DNA of 64,000 nucleotides, taken from NCBI RefSeq assembly GCF_002573715.1, contig NZ_PDHM01000008.1:325-64324 (forward strand), written 5' to 3'. Made by a program: the position numbers and the translations under genes. Position 1 is the first letter of the stretch. Each line of letters begins with the position of its first letter. Source of the stretch: Paenibacillus sp. EZ-K15. Lineage in GTDB: Bacteria; Bacillota; Bacilli; Paenibacillales; Paenibacillaceae. The notes beneath the pieces were generated by a model. It ran no database searches and was not told the DNA's origin. It was given only the letters and a program-made list of their open reading frames with translations. Shown here piece after piece: positions 18,445 through 27,031 of the stretch.

Positions 18445-18546
18445 GTATAAACTTCGAAGCTTGTGACATCCTGATATCGCAAGAAAAACCACTTCTAACT
18501 GCGGTCTGTCATCTGTGGCAGTGCGTCGATAGGCGTTTTTCTTATG
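18445..18546. repeat. Palindromic repeat family C, copy 1
   Basis: The core 18479-18544 runs from GCAAGAAAAAC through TGCGGTC to GTTTTTCTTAT, so AAGAAAAAC and GTTTTTCTT form the ends of a hairpin. The upstream arm begins TATAAAC. Copies with the same order of blocks lie at 40341-40438 and 51410-51524. Confidence 0.7.
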
Positions 18547-18549
18547 GAT

Positions 18550-19503
18550 CTATTCATATAGCCGTGAAATGGCTTTTGCGGCTGTGCTGACATGCTCACG
18601 CAGTTCCTGCGGGGCCATCACCTCGATTTCAGCTCCGCAGCTTAGAAGAAATGCGGAGGCCGATTCCAAGGTGTTGAATTCCAAATCGGCTGCGATCCAT
18701 CCGTCATGCTGGCTTTCCATGTCGCATCGGATTATTTTTACGTATCGCTCCCGCTCAAAGCGCTTGATCAGAGAGACGGTCATTCGAACCTGTGCCGGAT
18801 ACTGCGGAAGATTTTGCATAAATCGTGCCAGCGACTCCTCCCAATACTCGGATAAATTAAAATCAGCCGGGCGCTTGAAGGTATCCTCGGACATGACGGC
18901 ATCCACGATTCTCGATACACGGTAGGTTCGCATTTCGCCTTCGGATTCTGCGACCACATACCAGGTGCTGCGTTTGGCAACCAGCCCGAGCGGATGAATG
19001 ATTCTTTCGACCCGCTCCTCTCCCTTCATATATTGAATACGGGTGATACGATCCAGCCATAGTGCCTCCTGAAGCATAGTAAGATACGGATGCGATTCAC
19101 GGTAGGAGTGCCAGCCTGCGCCATCAATATGGATTTTCTCCCGAATGATTTCGGCGTCCTGCCGAATGGAGCGGGGGGAAGAGGCCAATAATTTCTGATA
19201 AGCCGCATCAAACTGTTTGCGGATTCCCAAATCTCCGATCAGCGGACTATGACTGGAGACCAGCAGGGAGATAAGCTCGTCAGGCGTCATTCCGGTCAGG
19301 TTCGTTCGATAGCTCTCCTCCAGCACCCAACCGCCGAGGGAGCCTCTTTCCGCATAGACGGGAATACCGGCCGAGCTTAGACTTTCCATATCGCGTATGA
19401 TTGTTCGTTCCGATACCTCGAGCTGCTCCGCTAAATAACGGGTGTTCTTCTTACCTCCGTTCTGGAGCATCAGCATAATGGACAATAGACGATCCGCCCT
19501 CAA
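18550..19503 (-). CDS. WYL-domain transcriptional regulator (YafY type)
   Basis: 317 residues from a TTG start with AGAGGTG seven bases upstream. Residues 1-60 are a DeoR-like helix-turn-helix (LLSIMLMLQNGGKKNTRYLA, VSERTIIRDMESLSSAGIPV). The WYL domain follows near 135-210 (RIHPLGLVAKRSTWYVVAES, then RTYRVSRI), ending in a WCX-type tail. WYL domains bind small ligands or nucleotides. It is divergent from the short-chain dehydrogenase gene at 19634 and probably controls it (inference). Confidence 0.92.
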   Translation of the reverse strand: MRADRLLSIMLMLQNGGKKNTRYLAEQLEVSERTIIRDMESLSSAGIPVYAERGSLGGWVLEESYRTNLTGMTPDELISLLVSSHSPLIGDLGIRKQFDAAYQKLLASSPRSIRQDAEIIREKIHIDGAGWHSYRESHPYLTMLQEALWLDRITRIQYMKGEERVERIIHPLGLVAKRSTWYVVAESEGEMRTYRVSRIVDAVMSEDTFKRPADFNLSEYWEESLARFMQNLPQYPAQVRMTVSLIKRFERERYVKIIRCDMESQHDGWIAADLEFNTLESASAFLLSCGAEIEVMAPQELREHVSTAAKAISRLYE

Positions 19504-19521
19504 GTTATGTCACCTCTTTAA

Positions 19522-19536
19522 TATCTGTACAAGATA
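19522..19536. promoter_or_regulatory. Palindrome in the WYL/SDR divergent promoter
   Basis: TATCT-GTACA-AGATA is a symmetrical 5+5+5 site, 19 bp upstream of the WYL start and about 100 bp before the dehydrogenase. It is a candidate operator for the WYL protein. No confident -35/-10 pair was found. Confidence 0.4.
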
Positions 19537-19633
19537 ATTGTATTGTAGCACGGATATAAGACAAGGGATGTCATATATGACTGATACGATAAGGATGTTG
19601 AGAAAATTCAGTATACAGGTTGGAGGTTACGCT

Positions 19634-20527
19634 ATGAATAAGAATGAGCACAAGCCATTACAAGGAAAAGTAGCCGTCGTTGCCGGAGCGACCCGAGGGG
19701 CTGGCCGCGCCATTGCGGTGATGCTGGGTGCTGCAGGGGCAACGGTGTATTGCACAGGACGGAGCGTGCGGGGGCAGGTATCCGATATCAAGCGGACTGA
19801 GACCATTGATGACACGGCGGATATGGTCACGGCACGAGGCGGGATCGGCATCGCCGTGCAATGCGACCATACCGTGGAAGAGCAAGTAAAAGCATTGTTT
19901 GAACGGATTCGCGAGGACCAGCAAGGACGACTGGACATCCTCGTCAATGATATATGGGGAGGCGAGAACCTCACGCACTGGAACATCCCGTTCTGGGAGC
20001 AGTTTCTATCCGATGGATTGCTGATGCAGGAGCGCGCGGTGACCACGCACATGATCACAAGTTATTACGGTGTTCCGATGATGGTGGACAGCGGCGGCGG
20101 ATTGGTCATTGAGGTAACGGATGGGTCTACGTATCAGTATCGCGGGAACTTGTATTACAGTTTGGCAAAAATTTCGGCGATCCACCTGGCTGCAGCCATG
20201 GCGGAAGAGTTACGTCCATATCAGGTAGCCGCGCTGTCCGTTACACCAGGATTTCTGCGTTCCGAACAAATGCTGGATCACTTTGGTGTTACGGAAGAGA
20301 ATTGGCAGGATGCCACGGCGCAAGAGCCGCATTTCATCGAGTCGGAGACCCCGTATTTCCTGGGACAGGGCATTGCGGCGCTCGCGGCCGATCCGAATGT
20401 TGCCGACAAGAGCGGCAAAGCGCTGACTAGCTGGGATTTATCGGATGAATACGGGTTTAGCGACATCGATGGACGCAGGCCGCATTGGGGCAATTATGCG
20501 AAGAAGCAAGGACTTCCTCTTTCTTAA
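19634..20527 (+). CDS. Short-chain dehydrogenase/reductase
   Basis: 297 residues. The nucleotide-binding loop is VVAGATRGAGRAIAV (a TGxxxGxG variant), with R in CTGRSVRG suggesting NADP(H). The active site Ser is probably in VTDGSTYQY and the Tyr-Lys pair is YYSLAK. The ATG at 19634 follows GGAGGT; in-frame upstream codons back to 19538 lack a ribosome site. The protein belongs to a longer SDR group with an extra segment near residues 105-135. The substrate is unknown. The divergent WYL gene is a likely regulator. Confidence 0.92.
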   Translation: MNKNEHKPLQGKVAVVAGATRGAGRAIAVMLGAAGATVYCTGRSVRGQVSDIKRTETIDDTADMVTARGGIGIAVQCDHTVEEQVKALFERIREDQQGRLDILVNDIWGGENLTHWNIPFWEQFLSDGLLMQERAVTTHMITSYYGVPMMVDSGGGLVIEVTDGSTYQYRGNLYYSLAKISAIHLAAAMAEELRPYQVAALSVTPGFLRSEQMLDHFGVTEENWQDATAQEPHFIESETPYFLGQGIAALAADPNVADKSGKALTSWDLSDEYGFSDIDGRRPHWGNYAKKQGLPLS

Positions 20528-20541
20528 AAAGAAAGGGATGT

Positions 20542-20589
20542 AAAACAGGGTGACCTACCGCCATGATGGCGAATAGGTCACCCTGTTTT
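20542..20589. terminator. Bidirectional terminator
   Basis: A long stem (AAAACAGGGTGACCTA / TAGGTCACCCTGTTTT) with inner GCC/GGC pairing has an A-run before and a T-run after. It separates the converging SDR and GlsB-type genes. Confidence 0.9.
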
Positions 20590-20683
20590 GTTGTGGATTT
20601 TTATTCGTTCATTCGCGAATACCGCTGCGTAATCTGGAGCGTGCAGTTGCCTGTGAGTCGCACCATGAAATCCAAAAATCCAT

Positions 20684-20730
20684 TTCAATCAAGTTAGGTT
20701 CAATCAAAGTCAGGTTCAATCAAGTTAGGA
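20684..20730. repeat. Short tandem repeat, three units
   Basis: Three head-to-tail units of about 15-16 bp (TTCAATCAAGTTAGG, with one variant TTCAATCAAAGTCAGG) run into the stop codon of the GlsB-type gene. Probably a slippage product. Confidence 0.7.
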
Positions 20731-20982
20731 ACGGCCGCGTCTCATCGAACCCATGATCAGGCTGACGATAAAGACAAGTACGACGGCACCGATCAGAGCA
20801 GGCAGGATGTAGAATCCTCCCATTTCCGGTCCCCAAGACCCGAGCAGAAGTCCACCCAGCCAAGCACCGACAAAACCGGCAATGATGTTACCGATGATAC
20901 CGCCGGGAATGTCTCTGCCCATAATCAAGCCTGCAATCCAACCAATGATACCACCAACGATTAATGACCAAAGAAAACTCAT
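20725..20982 (-). CDS. GlsB/YeaQ/YmgE-family stress membrane protein
   Basis: 85 residues with three glycine-rich membrane helices (GGIIGWIAGLIMG, GGIIGNIIAGFVGAWLGGLL, PALIGAVVLVFIVSLIMG) and a basic tail MRRGRS. This matches the transglycosylase-associated protein family, often induced by general stress; its biochemical role is unknown. GAGGTGA lies before the ATG. Divergent from the thioesterase gene across 187 bp. Confidence 0.92.
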   Translation of the reverse strand: MSFLWSLIVGGIIGWIAGLIMGRDIPGGIIGNIIAGFVGAWLGGLLLGSWGPEMGGFYILPALIGAVVLVFIVSLIMGSMRRGRS

Positions 20983-21169
20983 TGTTTATCACCTCGTATA
21001 AGTTATAGTTGTTTGTGCCTTACTATTAACCAAAGACGTGATTTTTAAACCGGATGATGACGAAATCACTTTTTTCCAGCAGACGAAATACCGTATCATG
21101 CTTTGATAAAAGCCGGGCATTTGATTATGCTTGAAATAGGGATAGTCTGAAAATAATAAAGGAGCTGGC

Positions 21170-21913
21170 ATGGGACTTATGGTTGAAAAATGGACAGAAG
21201 AATATACGATTCAATCGGTTGATGCAGATTTTAAAGGGGATTGCCGTTGGTCTTCACTGCTCAGTATTTTGCAAAGAGCGGCTGACCGGCATATTGAGGC
21301 GCTCGGGATCAGTCGCGAGGAGATGATCGAGCGGGGCATGGGCTGGATGCTGATTACGCTGGAGCTTGATATGCGGCGCATGCCAAGGGATATGGAAACC
21401 GTATATGTGGACACCTGGAGCCGCGGGGCCAAAGGGGCGCTGTGGCATCGGGATTATCGGATAAAGAACGGCGATGGAGAATTGCTGGGCGAGGGCCGCT
21501 CGGTATGGGCGCTGGTGGATATTCATAAACGGAAAATTTTGCGTCCATCCATGTTTCCATACGAGGTGCCGATCGGTCAGGAAACGGTTGGAGACCTGCC
21601 AAGCAAAGCCGTTTTGCCGGAAGGGGTACAACTGGATGAGGCGTATGCGTACACGGTCCGGTACAGCGGAATCGATACGAATGGTCATTTGAATAATGCC
21701 CGTTATGCAGACCTGTGCTTTGACGTGCTGGATGAGCAGGAGCTCCGGGAAGGGCAAGTGACCGGCTTCAAGATTACATATCATCACGAGGCCAGACTGA
21801 AGGATACGATGCTGATCAAGCGTTCGGTCGAAGAGAACAATCGGGTGTATGTGCAGGGCGCATCGCCGGATGGAACCAACTTTTTTGAAGCGGCTATCGT
21901 TAGGGAATCATAA
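21170..21913 (+). CDS. Acyl-ACP thioesterase
   Basis: 247 residues with two hot-dog domains of the FatA/FatB/bacterial acyl-ACP thioesterase family. The first half contains LLSILQRAADRHIEALG and WMLITLELDMRRMP. The second carries the active-site stretch YSGIDTNGHLNNARYADLC with the conserved Asn and His. It hydrolyses acyl-ACP to free fatty acid in the cytoplasm. AAAGGAG lies five bases before the ATG. The BceR-like gene starts 62 bp downstream, possibly in the same transcript, though no functional link is evident. Confidence 0.9.
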   Translation: MGLMVEKWTEEYTIQSVDADFKGDCRWSSLLSILQRAADRHIEALGISREEMIERGMGWMLITLELDMRRMPRDMETVYVDTWSRGAKGALWHRDYRIKNGDGELLGEGRSVWALVDIHKRKILRPSMFPYEVPIGQETVGDLPSKAVLPEGVQLDEAYAYTVRYSGIDTNGHLNNARYADLCFDVLDEQELREGQVTGFKITYHHEARLKDTMLIKRSVEENNRVYVQGASPDGTNFFEAAIVRES

Positions 21914-21975
21914 CCATCAGGCGAATTCTTCCGGAAGGGGAAAGAGCGGCCTGACGCTTCATGGAGGGTGAACGG

Positions 21976-22668
21976 ATGTACAAAATCATGATTGTTGAGG
22001 ATGACCCGAAGCTGGCGGGGCTGCTGCAATCGCATATCGAACGGTACGGAAATGAAGGGAAAATCATCGAAGATTTCGATCATGTGCTGGAGCAATTCCA
22101 CGAGATAAAGCCACATATCGTTCTGCTCGATGTGAATCTGCCAAGCTTTGACGGATATTATTGGTGCCGCCAGATCAGGTCGGTATCCACCTGTCCGATT
22201 ATTTTCATATCCGCTCGGAACGGGACACCCGATCAGTTACGGGCACTGGAGAACGGTGCGGATGATTATATCACCAAGCCGTTTGCTTACGATATCGTCA
22301 TCGCCAAAATCCACAGCCAGCTGCGTCGCGTATATGGAGATTATGCAGCAGCATCCGCCGAGCGTACGGTTGAGAAGGACGGGCTGGTCCTGTATCCCGA
22401 ACGGATGGAGCTGAATCTCGAGGATCGGACATCCTTACTCACGAAAAAAGAAACAATCCTCCTGGAGACGCTGCTGAGCCGGAGCCCCCGGCTGGTCACA
22501 CGCGAGACGATTCTGGAGAAGCTGTGGGATGATACGTTCGTTGACGATAATACGCTCAGCGTGAATATTAACCGGGTACGAAAACGGCTTGCGGAGTTAG
22601 GGATTGAGAATGCGCTGGAAACGATCCGTGGCTCCGGGTATCGGCTGCACACGGTTTGGAAGAGGTAA
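21976..22668 (+). CDS. bceR: BceR-like response regulator (OmpR family)
   Basis: 230 residues: receiver domain with the EDD acidic pair, Asp in LLDVNLPSFDG and Lys in ITKPFAYD, then a winged-helix output domain (SLLTKKETILLETLL, NTLSVNINRVRKRL). This is the BceR/GraR class that answers to cell-wall-active peptides. I start it at ATG 21976, seven bases after GGAGGG; the ATG at 21961 overlaps that site. It forms an operon with its kinase and lies upstream of the BceAB transporter, whose promoter has a matching operator at 24165. Confidence 0.92.
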   Translation: MYKIMIVEDDPKLAGLLQSHIERYGNEGKIIEDFDHVLEQFHEIKPHIVLLDVNLPSFDGYYWCRQIRSVSTCPIIFISARNGTPDQLRALENGADDYITKPFAYDIVIAKIHSQLRRVYGDYAAASAERTVEKDGLVLYPERMELNLEDRTSLLTKKETILLETLLSRSPRLVTRETILEKLWDDTFVDDNTLSVNINRVRKRLAELGIENALETIRGSGYRLHTVWKR

Positions 22669-22677
22669 GGGAAGGCT

Positions 22678-23664
22678 ATGAAAAAGCTGTTTTGGCGTGA
22701 GCAACTGCCCCTGATTCTATTTACGGTCGCCGAGTTGTTCGTGGTGCTGCTTGTATTCTGGTATGACGGTTATGATCATCCGGTGACAGCGGCTTATGCC
22801 GTTTTCCTCGGTCTGACCATTCTGGGAGGATACTTGGCATTCCGATACTTCACGCACCGGGATTTCTATGAGCGGCTGTCACAGCCTATCAGGTCGCTGG
22901 AGGAATCGATCAAGCATAATGAATCGGCCCCGCTGCCTACGGCCCTTAGCGAGCTGATGGAAGAGCAATATCGTCAATACCGAACGGTCATGGAAGAATG
23001 GGAGCGCCGGCGGAAAGAGCATATGATTTTCATGAATCAATGGGTGCATCAGATGAAAACGCCGCTGTCCGTCATTGAGATGATCACGCAAGAGGATGAT
23101 AACGACTCCTTCAAGAGTATATCTGAAGAGTCCGACCGGATTCGGCGCGGGCTTGAGATGGTGCTCTACATGTCCAGGCTCGAAACCTTTGAGCAGGATT
23201 TCAGCGTGGAGCCCGTGAAGCTGCATCAGGCGGCAGTCGATGCAGTGCATGAGAATAAGCGCTACTTTATTCACAGTCATGTGTATCCGGAAATCCGGAT
23301 TGATTCGGATCTCACCGTCCAGACAGATGCCAAGTGGCTTCGGTTCATCCTGCTGCAGCTGCTGTCCAACGCCATCAAATATTCCGCCGGTACCGGGCTT
23401 AAGGTGACCATACATGCCCATCGGAGCGAGGATCACCGCCATGTCGTGCTGGAGATCACGGACCGGGGGATGGGCATACCTAAATCCGATATGAAGCGGG
23501 TGTTCGACCCGTTCTATACCGGGGAAAACGGACGTAAGCTGAAGGAATCCACCGGCATGGGCTTGTATCTCGTTAAGGAGGTCGTCCATAAAATGAACCA
23601 CCAAATCGAGTTGGAATCCGAGTCTGGGAGAGGAACGACCGTGAGGTTGATTTTTTCGGGGTGA
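22678..23664 (+). CDS. bceS: BceS-like intramembrane-sensing histidine kinase
   Basis: 328 residues. Two membrane helices (about 12-32 and 38-58) are joined by only a few extracellular residues, the mark of Bce-type kinases that rely on the transporter for sensing. The phosphorylated His is in NQWVHQMKTPLSVIEMI. ATPase motifs are LLSNAIKYSAG, ITDRGMGIP, VFDPFYTGENG and STGMGLYLVK. It is nine bases after bceR with GGGAAGG upstream, and partners with bceR and bceAB. Confidence 0.93.
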   Translation: MKKLFWREQLPLILFTVAELFVVLLVFWYDGYDHPVTAAYAVFLGLTILGGYLAFRYFTHRDFYERLSQPIRSLEESIKHNESAPLPTALSELMEEQYRQYRTVMEEWERRRKEHMIFMNQWVHQMKTPLSVIEMITQEDDNDSFKSISEESDRIRRGLEMVLYMSRLETFEQDFSVEPVKLHQAAVDAVHENKRYFIHSHVYPEIRIDSDLTVQTDAKWLRFILLQLLSNAIKYSAGTGLKVTIHAHRSEDHRHVVLEITDRGMGIPKSDMKRVFDPFYTGENGRKLKESTGMGLYLVKEVVHKMNHQIELESESGRGTTVRLIFSG

Positions 23665-23823
23665 GACTCGGGTTGGCGGCTGCTCATGATTTCAAGTAGT
23701 TGGTGGCCGTTTAAGATAAAGATAACCGGATGGATTTAAGCGGCCGAGTAAGGGGCAGTCAGACTATATCTAAGTTATCCTTAGCTTATGGATTGGTACA
23801 GTAGTCACCTAAATACTTTATGA

Positions 23824-23899
23824 GAACACCTTATCTCGGGTAAATGATGGTTGTCGAATTCATCATAAAGCCTTGAGATAAGGTTCTTTCTTTTGTTTT
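23824..23899 (+). terminator. Terminator of bceRS
   Basis: GAACACCTTATCTCGGG pairs with CCTTGAGATAAGGTTC around a loop that itself has ATGATG/CATCAT pairing, followed by TTTCTTTTGTTTT. Nothing else was recognised in 23665-23823. Confidence 0.75.
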
Positions 23900-23925
23900 A
23901 AATCATGTGTAGGTATCGGCACGCA

Positions 23926-24056
23926 CCAGCGGAGAGGACGAAACGATTCCGAAGAAGCGAAGCGGTCGCCTTTGCACCCGAATTTTCACCTCAGTGTAAT
24001 CGTTCAGAAAATTTGGGGGCAACAGCGATCGCAGGAACGTTACGTACTTGGAGCGG
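23926..24056. repeat. Palindromic repeat family B, copy 1
   Basis: Shared blocks in order: AGCGGAG..GGACGAA, GAAGAAGCGAAGCGGTCGCC, CTTTG, an inner inverted repeat (CCCGAATTTTC / GAAAATTTGGGGG), then GCAACAGCGATCG and an outer arm (GGAACGTTACGT) complementary to the first. Copies 2 and 3 are at 41721 and 45381. It lies between bceRS and bceAB. Confidence 0.8.
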
Positions 24057-24164
24057 TCTAAAGAAGCACATAAGTGACGTACTCGACGCGTCCTAGAGAA
24101 ACGTACAAGACGCATTCAGATCGCCTTAGCGTAATCCTGCTGTAGATTTGTCATTCAGCGCATG

Positions 24165-24230
24165 AATCTTACACCGATGTAAGATTGATGAAAGAGTGAT
24201 CGATAGGAGAAGCTCCGGGGATGCTATACA
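24165..24230 (+). promoter_or_regulatory. BceR-type operator and bceAB promoter
   Basis: AATCTTACA-CCGA-TGTAAGATT (24165-24186) contains the TNACA-N4-TGTAA core described for BceR-like regulators, with perfect 9-bp arms. An extended -10, TGCTATACA (24222-24230), follows with a poor -35, as expected of an activator-dependent promoter. The operator centre lies about 60 bp before the likely start point. Confidence 0.8.
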
Positions 24231-24273
24231 CTAACCTTACAAGATATGAAATAACGAAGGTGAGGTTTACAAG

Positions 24274-25044
24274 ATGGAAATACTAAACGTGCGCAATCTG
24301 GGCAAAGTCTACAAGGCCGCGGTGTCCCACGAGGCGCTTTCCAATATCAATTTGAGCATCAACGAAGGGGAATTCGTTGGCATCATGGGGCCATCCGGCA
24401 GCGGAAAAACAACGCTCCTGAACATGATATCTACCATCGACCGTCCCACATCCGGGGAGATCCACATTGGCGGGGAAGATCCGTTCCGTTTATCGCAGGA
24501 TAAACTCGCGATGTTTCGCCGCCGTGAGCTTGGATTTGTCTTTCAGTCCTTCAACCTGCTGAATACACTAACGGTGAAGGAGAACATCCTGCTGCCATTG
24601 GCACTGGATGGCGTGGATCTGGACGAGATGAACCGCAGGGTGGGCATATTGGCCGAGAAGCTAGGCATCACATCGATACTGAATAAGCGGACTTATGAAA
24701 TATCAGGGGGACAGGCGCAGCGGACGGCCGTAGCACGGGCCATGATCCATGTACCGAAGCTGGTTCTGGCCGATGAACCGACGGGCAACCTGGACTCCAA
24801 ATCGGCGCGCGACGTTATGGAGATCATGGACCGGAGAAACAAGGAAGACAAAGTGACGATGCTATTGGTTACGCATGATCCGGTTGCCGCAAGCTACTGC
24901 AATCGGGTGGTGTTTATTAAGGACGGTCAGTTGTACAACGAAATCACGTACGGTGAGAGCCAGTCGGCCTTTTATCAAAAAATCATCAATGTGTTATCGC
25001 TGCTGGGAGGTTCGGGACATGAATTTTCGCCAGTTCGCCATTAA
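24274..25044 (+). CDS. bceA: BceA-like ABC transporter ATPase
   Basis: 256 residues with Walker A (GPSGSGKTT), Q-loop (FVFQSFNLLN), a signature variant ISGGQAQRTAVARA and Walker B (LVLADEPTGNLD). This is the MacB/LolD-like ATPase class of peptide-resistance transporters. GGTGAGG precedes the ATG. The last 26 bases overlap bceB, so synthesis is coupled. With BceB it removes cell-wall antibiotics (bacitracin or other peptides) from their lipid targets and signals flux to BceS (family knowledge). Confidence 0.95.
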   Translation: MEILNVRNLGKVYKAAVSHEALSNINLSINEGEFVGIMGPSGSGKTTLLNMISTIDRPTSGEIHIGGEDPFRLSQDKLAMFRRRELGFVFQSFNLLNTLTVKENILLPLALDGVDLDEMNRRVGILAEKLGITSILNKRTYEISGGQAQRTAVARAMIHVPKLVLADEPTGNLDSKSARDVMEIMDRRNKEDKVTMLLVTHDPVAASYCNRVVFIKDGQLYNEITYGESQSAFYQKIINVLSLLGGSGHEFSPVRH

Positions 25045-26944
25045 CAATGTCCTGCGCAGCAAGCGGACATATATCGCTCATTTTCTGAGCAGTGCCTTCT
25101 CGGTCATGATTTTCTTTACCTACGGGTTGCTTTCGTTTCACCCGCAGCTGAAGGACGGCCTGGTCTCCTCCAGCGATACCATGTCCTTGCTGGGTACGAT
25201 GGGCATGACAGTATCCCAGTACATTGTGTTTGTCTTTTCGTTCTTTTTCCTTCTGTATTCGGTGGGAGCCTTTATCAAAGTCCGAAAGAAGGAATTCGGT
25301 ATTCTCCTGATTCTCGGGATGTCTCGCAAGCAGCTGAACCGGATGCTGTTTATCGAAAATATACTGATTGGCGTTGCGGCAATCGTAGCCGGGATCGGGA
25401 CAGGTGTGCTGTTCTCAAAGCTGATTCTGTTAATCAGCGCGAAACTGCTGGCCGTGGAGAACGGACTTCCGTTTTATGTTCCGCTCAAAGCGCTGATCAT
25501 CACGGCAGCGGCTTATGCCGTCCTGTTCCTGCTGATTGCCCTGTGCTCGTCGTTCATGCTGCGGAAGGGTACACTGCTTGCGCTGGTGAAAGCGGAGGAA
25601 AGTCCCAAACCGCAGCCGAAGGCATCACCTTGGTTGGCCGTGCTGGCTGTTCTGTTGATTGGTGCCGGATACGGCATGGTTATGGCTTTTGCGATTCTCC
25701 AAATCTTTAATTTTATTCTGCTGTTTGGAGGGGTTGTACTCGTTATCGTGGGTACGTATTTTCTCTTCACCCAATTCAGCGTTTATTTTATGCGGTATTT
25801 GCAGAAGAAGGAGCGATTTTTCTTCCGTCGAACCAATCTGCTGACGGTATCGGAGCTGCTGTACAGAATCAAGGACAATGCGGTGATGTTCTTCCTCGTT
25901 TCGGTCATTTCGGCATCTGCCTTTACAGGGATCGGGACTACGCTCGCCATTGGAGATCCGGGCTTGTCGGCCATGGAGAACCCTTATGCCTACGCATACT
26001 CCATGTATGATCAGAACGCTGATACAAGGAATCGGCATCTTGATATCATCAGGGAGGAACTGGATAAGGGCGGATTCAATTACAAGGAGGCGGAGGTGAC
26101 CCCGATTTTCTCGGATAACGGGGTGATGCTGATTAAGCTTAGCGAATATAACAGCCTCATTCAGTCGCAAGGTTACCCGGCAGAAACATTGGGTGACCTT
26201 GAAGGGATCTTGACTCCGGGAACGGTCTCGGAGAAGAACAGCTATCGAATCGACGGTCCCTTGAATGATCAGTTCGAGGTATTAAACGGCAAGAAATCGG
26301 AAACCGTAAAAGTACTTAAAGCTGAAACATTCATTGCTGTACCTGGAGCCTACGGCGAGATACTGGTCGTATCTGACCGTTTGTACGAGGATGTGTTCCA
26401 GGCACAACAAGATCAGGAGTACGGTTTCGTGGCATACCATACGTTTTACGTACAGGATTGGAAGAATACAGGGGATGTGTCTAGAGCGATTCGTGATCGT
26501 CTCAGTGAGAAGGAAGACTACAGTTACTTAAGAACATTGTATTTGGATTGGAAAAGCGCCCAGCAGCAGAACGGCATTCTGCTTATGGTTAGCGGCCTGG
26601 TCGGCATCGTATTTTTCACCTTCGCGGCAAGCTTTGTTTATTTCCGGCTGTATGCGGATCTTGCTCGGGACGAACAGCAGTATCGCATGATTGCTAAGGT
26701 CGGCCTCAGTAAAAAAGAGCTTGGCACCATCATTACCAAGCAACTTGTCATTATGTTCTTTCTGCCGATGCTGATTGCACTCATTCATAGCGGCGTTGCC
26801 TTCGTAGCTCTGCAGCAGCTGGTAGACTTCTCGATCGTTGGACACAGTTTGAAGATCTTCATCTTCTTCCTGAGCATACAGATCATTTATTTCTTTATTA
26901 CTCGCTGGCGTTATCTGGATCGTCTTAACAAAATCATTCAGTAA
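25019..26944 (+). CDS. bceB: BceB-like ABC transporter permease
   Basis: 641 residues from the ATG at 25019 (MNFRQFAINN, GGGAGG upstream); in-frame codons upstream lie inside bceA. Ten membrane helices are predictable, with the large extracellular domain of BceB permeases between helices 7 and 8 (about 310-510), which contacts the peptide. FtsX-type segments are seen in helices 2-4 and 8-10. No gene truncation is visible. Which peptide it handles cannot be told from sequence. Confidence 0.94.
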   Translation: MNFRQFAINNVLRSKRTYIAHFLSSAFSVMIFFTYGLLSFHPQLKDGLVSSSDTMSLLGTMGMTVSQYIVFVFSFFFLLYSVGAFIKVRKKEFGILLILGMSRKQLNRMLFIENILIGVAAIVAGIGTGVLFSKLILLISAKLLAVENGLPFYVPLKALIITAAAYAVLFLLIALCSSFMLRKGTLLALVKAEESPKPQPKASPWLAVLAVLLIGAGYGMVMAFAILQIFNFILLFGGVVLVIVGTYFLFTQFSVYFMRYLQKKERFFFRRTNLLTVSELLYRIKDNAVMFFLVSVISASAFTGIGTTLAIGDPGLSAMENPYAYAYSMYDQNADTRNRHLDIIREELDKGGFNYKEAEVTPIFSDNGVMLIKLSEYNSLIQSQGYPAETLGDLEGILTPGTVSEKNSYRIDGPLNDQFEVLNGKKSETVKVLKAETFIAVPGAYGEILVVSDRLYEDVFQAQQDQEYGFVAYHTFYVQDWKNTGDVSRAIRDRLSEKEDYSYLRTLYLDWKSAQQQNGILLMVSGLVGIVFFTFAASFVYFRLYADLARDEQQYRMIAKVGLSKKELGTIITKQLVIMFFLPMLIALIHSGVAFVALQQLVDFSIVGHSLKIFIFFLSIQIIYFFITRWRYLDRLNKIIQ

Positions 26945-27031
26945 AAAATCGCCGTTTCTTCGTTGAAAAGTGCCAAAACGGGTATGTTATTACAAGAAGT
27001 ACTTACAACGAGAAGTGGGGGCGATTCCATA

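Noticed and set aside
20684..20730. Possible short CRISPR-like array
   Set aside because: Units of about 15-16 bp directly abut with no spacers; a plain tandem repeat.
23665..23823. Search for a second BceR-type operator near bceRS
   Set aside because: No TNACA-N4-TGTAA arrangement is present there; the only good site is at 24165.
24875..25018. Upstream extension of the bceB frame into bceA
   Set aside because: The ATG at 25019 has GGGAGG at correct distance and gives the usual BceB N-terminus; the extension only reads bceA out of frame.
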